This document shows, in pieces, positions 13,885 to 17,327 of a stretch of DNA of 17,327 bases; within the stretch, counting starts at the first letter, position 1, and each line of letters opens with the position of its first letter. Both the position numbers and the translations under genes were made by a program. Origin of the DNA: an uncultured Eubacteriales bacterium (GTDB taxonomy: Bacteria; Bacillota; Clostridia; Oscillospirales; Butyricicoccaceae); contig CAJUGU010000085.1 in the NCBI GenBank assembly GCA_910586105.1, positions 1 through 17,327 of the forward strand, read 5' to 3'. The notes beneath the pieces are model-generated. The model saw nothing but the letters and a program-made list of their open reading frames with translations, was not told the origin of the DNA and searched no databases.

Positions 13885-16800
13885 TTACTTGAAATAGTTT
13901 ACGCCGTTTTCAAACAGCGGTTGGTACTTTTCGCCGTAAATGTTGCGCCCCACATATGGGGAATAGCGCTCCGTGTGCCCCATCTTCCCCAGCACGCGCC
14001 CGTCCGGCGAGGTGATCCCCTCGATCGCGCACATCGAACCGTTCGGATTGAACGCAATATCCATAGACGGCGCGCCCGTCCGGTCCGTGTACTGGAACGC
14101 GATCTGCCCGTTTTCCGCCAGCCGGTCGATCGCCGCCTGCGGCGCTACCAACCGTCCCTCGCCGTGTGAGATCGCGATCTGGTGCAGGTCGCCGACCTCG
14201 CAGGAACGCAGCCAAGGGCTCTTTACCGATGCAACGCGCGTCGTTACATACCGGCTGTCATGCCGCCCGATCAGGTTGAACGTCAGCGTCGGGTCGTCCG
14301 CCCCCATCTCGTCGCGGATCTCGCCGTAAGGCACAAGCCCCAGCTTGATCAGCGCCTGGAAGCCGTTGCAGATGCCCAGCATCAGGCCGTCCCGCTGCCG
14401 GAGCAGTTCATGCACACTGTCCCGGATGGCCGGGTTACGCAGGAAGGCCGCAATGAATTTGCCCGAGCCATCCGGCTCGTCGCCGCCCGAGAACCCGCCC
14501 GGCAGGATCACCATCTGCGCCCGCCGGATGGCTGCGGCCAGCTGCTCCGCCGAAGAAGCAAGCGCGTCCGCCGAGAAATTGCGGATCACTACGATCTCCG
14601 CGCTGCCGCCCGCGTTTTCAACCGCCCGCGCCGTGTCATCTTCACAGTTCGTACCCGGGAAGACCGGGATCACCGCCAGCGGCTTCGCGACCTTTACCGC
14701 CGCCGCCGATGCGTTCCGCTCCGTCCAGGCCACCGCCTGCAAATGCTCGTCAGAAGCCTCCGCACGGGTCGGGAAGACCGATTCCAGCCGTCCCTCCAAC
14801 GCTTCCTTGACCGCCTCCAACGGGATCGTCTCGCCCGCGATCCGAAGCTCCGGCTGCTCGATCGTCCAGCCCATCAGCCAGCCGCCGTCCAGCTCCTCCG
14901 TCGCCTCCAGGATCAGCCCGCCAAAGTTCTTGAGGAACAGCGCTTCCGTCGGGAAGGCGGCGTCAAATGCAAAGCCGATGTCGTTGCCGATTGCCATTTT
15001 GCAAATGCCCTCGGCCGCGCCGCCTACCGACAATGCCCAAGCGGAGGCCACCTTCCCCTCGCGCATCAGCTCGGAAGCCTTTTCCCACAGCGCGCGGATC
15101 GCCGGATAATCGGGCGCGCCCGTCTCCGTATACGCCGCGTCGAAACAATAAACCGGGCGCCCCGCGGCCTTGAACTCCGGAGAAAGCAGCCGGTCGGCCT
15201 CCTGCGGAGCGATCGCAAACGAGACCAGCGTCGGCGGGACGTGCATCTCGTCAAACGAGCCGGACATGGAATCCTTCCCGCCGATCGCGCCGATGCAAAG
15301 TTCCTCCTGCGCGACATAAGCGCCCAAAAGGGCGGAAAGCGGCTTGCCGAAGCGCTGGGGATCGCGGTCAAGACGCTCGAAATATTCCTGAAAGGTCAGG
15401 TACGCCGCCGTGTAGTCGCAGCCCGCCGCGACCAGCTTGGCGACCGATTCCAGCACCGCCGCCGAAGCCCCCAGGAAGGGGTTCTGCTCGGTGTAGTAAG
15501 GATCGAAGCCGAACGCCATCACCGACGCGGTCGAGCACTGGCCGTCCAACGCAGGCAGCGTTGCCGCCATGACTTGCGCCGGGGTGAGCTGGTTTTTGCC
15601 GCCGAACGGCATGAAGACCGAGCCCGCGCCGATCGAGCCGTCGAACCGTTCGACCAGCCCGCGCTCCAGGCAGATGCCCAGTTGGGAAGCGTGGTTCAGC
15701 ACCTGTTCGGCCAGCGTTTCGCCCTCCGGGATGCATTCGACTGACGGCGCGGGCAGCTGTTCCACCGACGCGTCGGCGTGCTTGGCGCTGCCGTTCGTAT
15801 TCAGGAACGCGCGGGATACGTCGACGATCGTCTTGCCGTTCCATGTCATGCGCAGTCGGTTCGTATCGGTCACGACCGCGACCGCGACCGCTTCCAGATT
15901 TTCCGCCGCCGCCGCCGTGATGAATTTATCCGCGTCCGCCGCGCGCACGACGACCGCCATACGTTCCTGCGATTCGGAGATCGCAAGCTCGGTGCCGTCC
16001 AGCCCGTCATATTTTTTGGGGACGGCGTTCAGGTTGATATCCAGCCCGTCGGCCAGCTCGCCGATCGCGACCGATACGCCGCCCGCGCCGAAATCGTTGC
16101 AGCGGCGGATCATACGGGCGACCGCCGGGTCGCGGAACAGGCGCTGGAGCTTGCGCTCCTCCGCCGGGTTGCCCTTCTGCACCTCGGCGCCGCAGGTCTC
16201 GAGCGACTCCGCCGTGTGCCGCTTGGAGGAGCCGGTCGCGCCGCCGCAGCCGTCGCGCCCGGTCCGCCCGCCAAGCAGGAGGACCACGTCGCCGGGGTCG
16301 GGGGCTTCGCGGACGACGTTGGCCGCAGGGGCGGCGCCGACGACCGCGCCGATCTCCATGCGCTTGGCGATATAGCCGGGGTGGTAGATCTCATGCACCA
16401 GCCCGGTCGCCAGACCGATCTGGTTGCCATAGGCCGAGTAGCCTGCGGCGGCGGTGGCGCAGAGCTTGCGCTGGGGCAGCTTGTGCGGCAGGGTCTTCGA
16501 GAGCGGGACGGTGGGGTCGCCCGCGCCGGTCACGCGCATCGCCTGATAGACGTAGGAGCGCCCGGAAAGCGGGTCGCGGATCGCGCCGCCAAGGCAGGTG
16601 GCCGCGCCGCCGAACGGCTCGATCTCGGTCGGATGGTTATGGGTCTCGTTCTTGAACATCAGCAGCCAATCCTGCGGCTTGCCGTCAACGTTGGCGCGCA
16701 CCTTGATCGAGCAGGCGTTGATCTCCTCGCTTTCGTCGAGGTTGCGGAGGTAGCCGCGCTTTTTCAGCACCTTCGCCCCGGCGGTCGCGATATCCATCAG

Positions 16801-17327
16801 GGTGACGGGGCGCGCGCCGGCCTTTTCTTTGCCGTAAACTTCGACGCGGGCGGCAAGGTAACGGTCGAACGCCTCCTGCACGAGCGGGTCGTCGAGGGTG
16901 ACGTGGTCGATCTCGGTCAGGAAGGTGGTGTGGCGGCAGTGGTCGGACCAGTAGGTATCGACCATCCGCACCTCGGTGACGGTGGGATCGCGTTTTTCGT
17001 CGTTTGCGAAGTAGTTTTGCAGGAATTGGAGGTCGTCGAGGTCCATTGCGAGCCCCATGTCGCGGAGCAGCGCGGAAAGGGCGGCTTCGTCCATGGCGGC
17101 GAAGCCCTCGATGGATGGTACCCCGGTGGGGATGTCATACGCCGTGCGGAGGGTGGCGGGCTTGACCGGGGAGGCTTCGCGCGCTTCGACGGGGTTGACG
17201 AGGTAGCCGCGGATCTTGTCGAAGTCGGCGTCGGAGACGTTGCCTTCGAGTACGTAGATCCTGGCGGTGCGGACGGCGGGGCGTTCGCCCTGGGTCAGCG
17301 GCTGGATGCACTGGGCGCAGGAATCGG
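13885..17327 (-). CDS. purL: phosphoribosylformylglycinamidine synthase PurL, single-chain type (5' end beyond window)
   Basis: Fused FGAM synthase, converting FGAR, glutamine and ATP to FGAM in purine synthesis. About 1146 residues are in the window. The frame stays open to the right edge (reading ...RIYVLEGNVSDADF..., ...YLVNPVEAREA... upstream of 17094), so the apparent ATG at 17094 is internal. About 100 N-terminal residues of the usual ~1250 are missing. Seen in order: the linker/substrate region with MVDTYWSDHCRHTTF, FKNETHNHPTEIEPFGGAATCLGG, LLGGRTGRDGCGGATGSSK, CNDFGAGGVSVAIGELADG, a second synthetase half with GGKDSMSG, and the C-terminal glutaminase (VIPVFPGTNCEDDTARA, LPGGFSGGDE). 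The nucleophile Cys is at 14368-14370 in LGICNGFQ; His and Glu of ISHGEGR are at 14164-14166 and 14158-14160. This is the long PurL seen in Clostridia and proteobacteria, not the separate PurQ/PurL/PurS of Bacillus. Confidence 0.97.
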   Translation of the reverse strand, partial: DSCAQCIQPLTQGERPAVRTARIYVLEGNVSDADFDKIRGYLVNPVEAREASPVKPATLRTAYDIPTGVPSIEGFAAMDEAALSALLRDMGLAMDLDDLQFLQNYFANDEKRDPTVTEVRMVDTYWSDHCRHTTFLTEIDHVTLDDPLVQEAFDRYLAARVEVYGKEKAGARPVTLMDIATAGAKVLKKRGYLRNLDESEEINACSIKVRANVDGKPQDWLLMFKNETHNHPTEIEPFGGAATCLGGAIRDPLSGRSYVYQAMRVTGAGDPTVPLSKTLPHKLPQRKLCATAAAGYSAYGNQIGLATGLVHEIYHPGYIAKRMEIGAVVGAAPAANVVREAPDPGDVVLLLGGRTGRDGCGGATGSSKRHTAESLETCGAEVQKGNPAEERKLQRLFRDPAVARMIRRCNDFGAGGVSVAIGELADGLDINLNAVPKKYDGLDGTELAISESQERMAVVVRAADADKFITAAAAENLEAVAVAVVTDTNRLRMTWNGKTIVDVSRAFLNTNGSAKHADASVEQLPAPSVECIPEGETLAEQVLNHASQLGICLERGLVERFDGSIGAGSVFMPFGGKNQLTPAQVMAATLPALDGQCSTASVMAFGFDPYYTEQNPFLGASAAVLESVAKLVAAGCDYTAAYLTFQEYFERLDRDPQRFGKPLSALLGAYVAQEELCIGAIGGKDSMSGSFDEMHVPPTLVSFAIAPQEADRLLSPEFKAAGRPVYCFDAAYTETGAPDYPAIRALWEKASELMREGKVASAWALSVGGAAEGICKMAIGNDIGFAFDAAFPTEALFLKNFGGLILEATEELDGGWLMGWTIEQPELRIAGETIPLEAVKEALEGRLESVFPTRAEASDEHLQAVAWTERNASAAAVKVAKPLAVIPVFPGTNCEDDTARAVENAGGSAEIVVIRNFSADALASSAEQLAAAIRRAQMVILPGGFSGGDEPDGSGKFIAAFLRNPAIRDSVHELLRQRDGLMLGICNGFQALIKLGLVPYGEIRDEMGADDPTLTFNLIGRHDSRYVTTRVASVKSPWLRSCEVGDLHQIAISHGEGRLVAPQAAIDRLAENGQIAFQYTDRTGAPSMDIAFNPNGSMCAIEGITSPDGRVLGKMGHTERYSPYVGRNIYGEKYQPLFENGVNYFK

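Noticed and set aside
14182..15744. 520-codon open frame on the + strand opposite purL
   Set aside because: Antisense shadow of purL with Arg-rich, domain-free translation.
17094..17094. ATG at 17094 as the purL start
   Set aside because: The upstream codons to the window edge continue with conserved PurL N-terminal sequence and no stop, so the gene extends beyond the window.
1..17327. mobile elements, CRISPR arrays, tRNA/rRNA genes or a defence system
   Set aside because: No transposase, integrase, regularly spaced repeats, RNA-gene signatures or defence domains are visible; gene content is core metabolism and sporulation.

Overview
The window is GC-rich, bacterial and chromosomal, and most likely from an endospore-forming Clostridia member of the Oscillospirales/Ruminococcaceae kind. 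The sporulation pair spoIIGA-sigE shows an endospore former. The high GC, the fused single-chain PurL and the Firmicutes-style promoters and ribosome binding sites fit that group; the family-level assignment is inference. There is no sign of phage, transposon or CRISPR. Nearly everything recognisable is core metabolism or sporulation.

Layout. Left block, + strand (1-4255): a sigma-A promoter drives birA (biotin ligase/repressor), followed by a DHFR/RibD-C-like reductase that ends in a strong terminator. Next comes a promoter with the diagnostic layout of the Spo0A-activated spoIIG promoter (sigma-A-like boxes 21 bp apart, a 0A box over the -35), then spoIIGA and sigE. Last is a small exported protein with three exact 38-residue Cys/His repeats and a His-rich tail. 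Middle block, - strand (10083 back to 4358): carB, then a structured intergenic repeat, hemW, a 373-base stretch that looks like decayed coding sequence, and a PPP-type phosphatase. Right block, + strand (10304-13627): a promoter and highly structured leader precede an AzgA/PbuG-type purine permease and adenine deaminase. These face purL on the - strand, which runs off the right edge.

How the genes work together. SpoIIGA matures pro-sigma-E in the mother cell early in sporulation. The permease and adenine deaminase form a salvage module (purine base uptake, adenine to hypoxanthine). It converges on the de novo purine gene purL and diverges from the pyrimidine/arginine gene carB.

Most notable: (i) a two-hairpin intergenic element present just 3' of both carB and purL, with compensatory base changes in both stems; (ii) the Cys/His triple-repeat exported protein; (iii) a four-helix cloverleaf-like leader ahead of the purine permease that does not match the purine riboswitch; (iv) conservation of the spoIIG promoter geometry. 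No large undescribed multi-gene system is evident.
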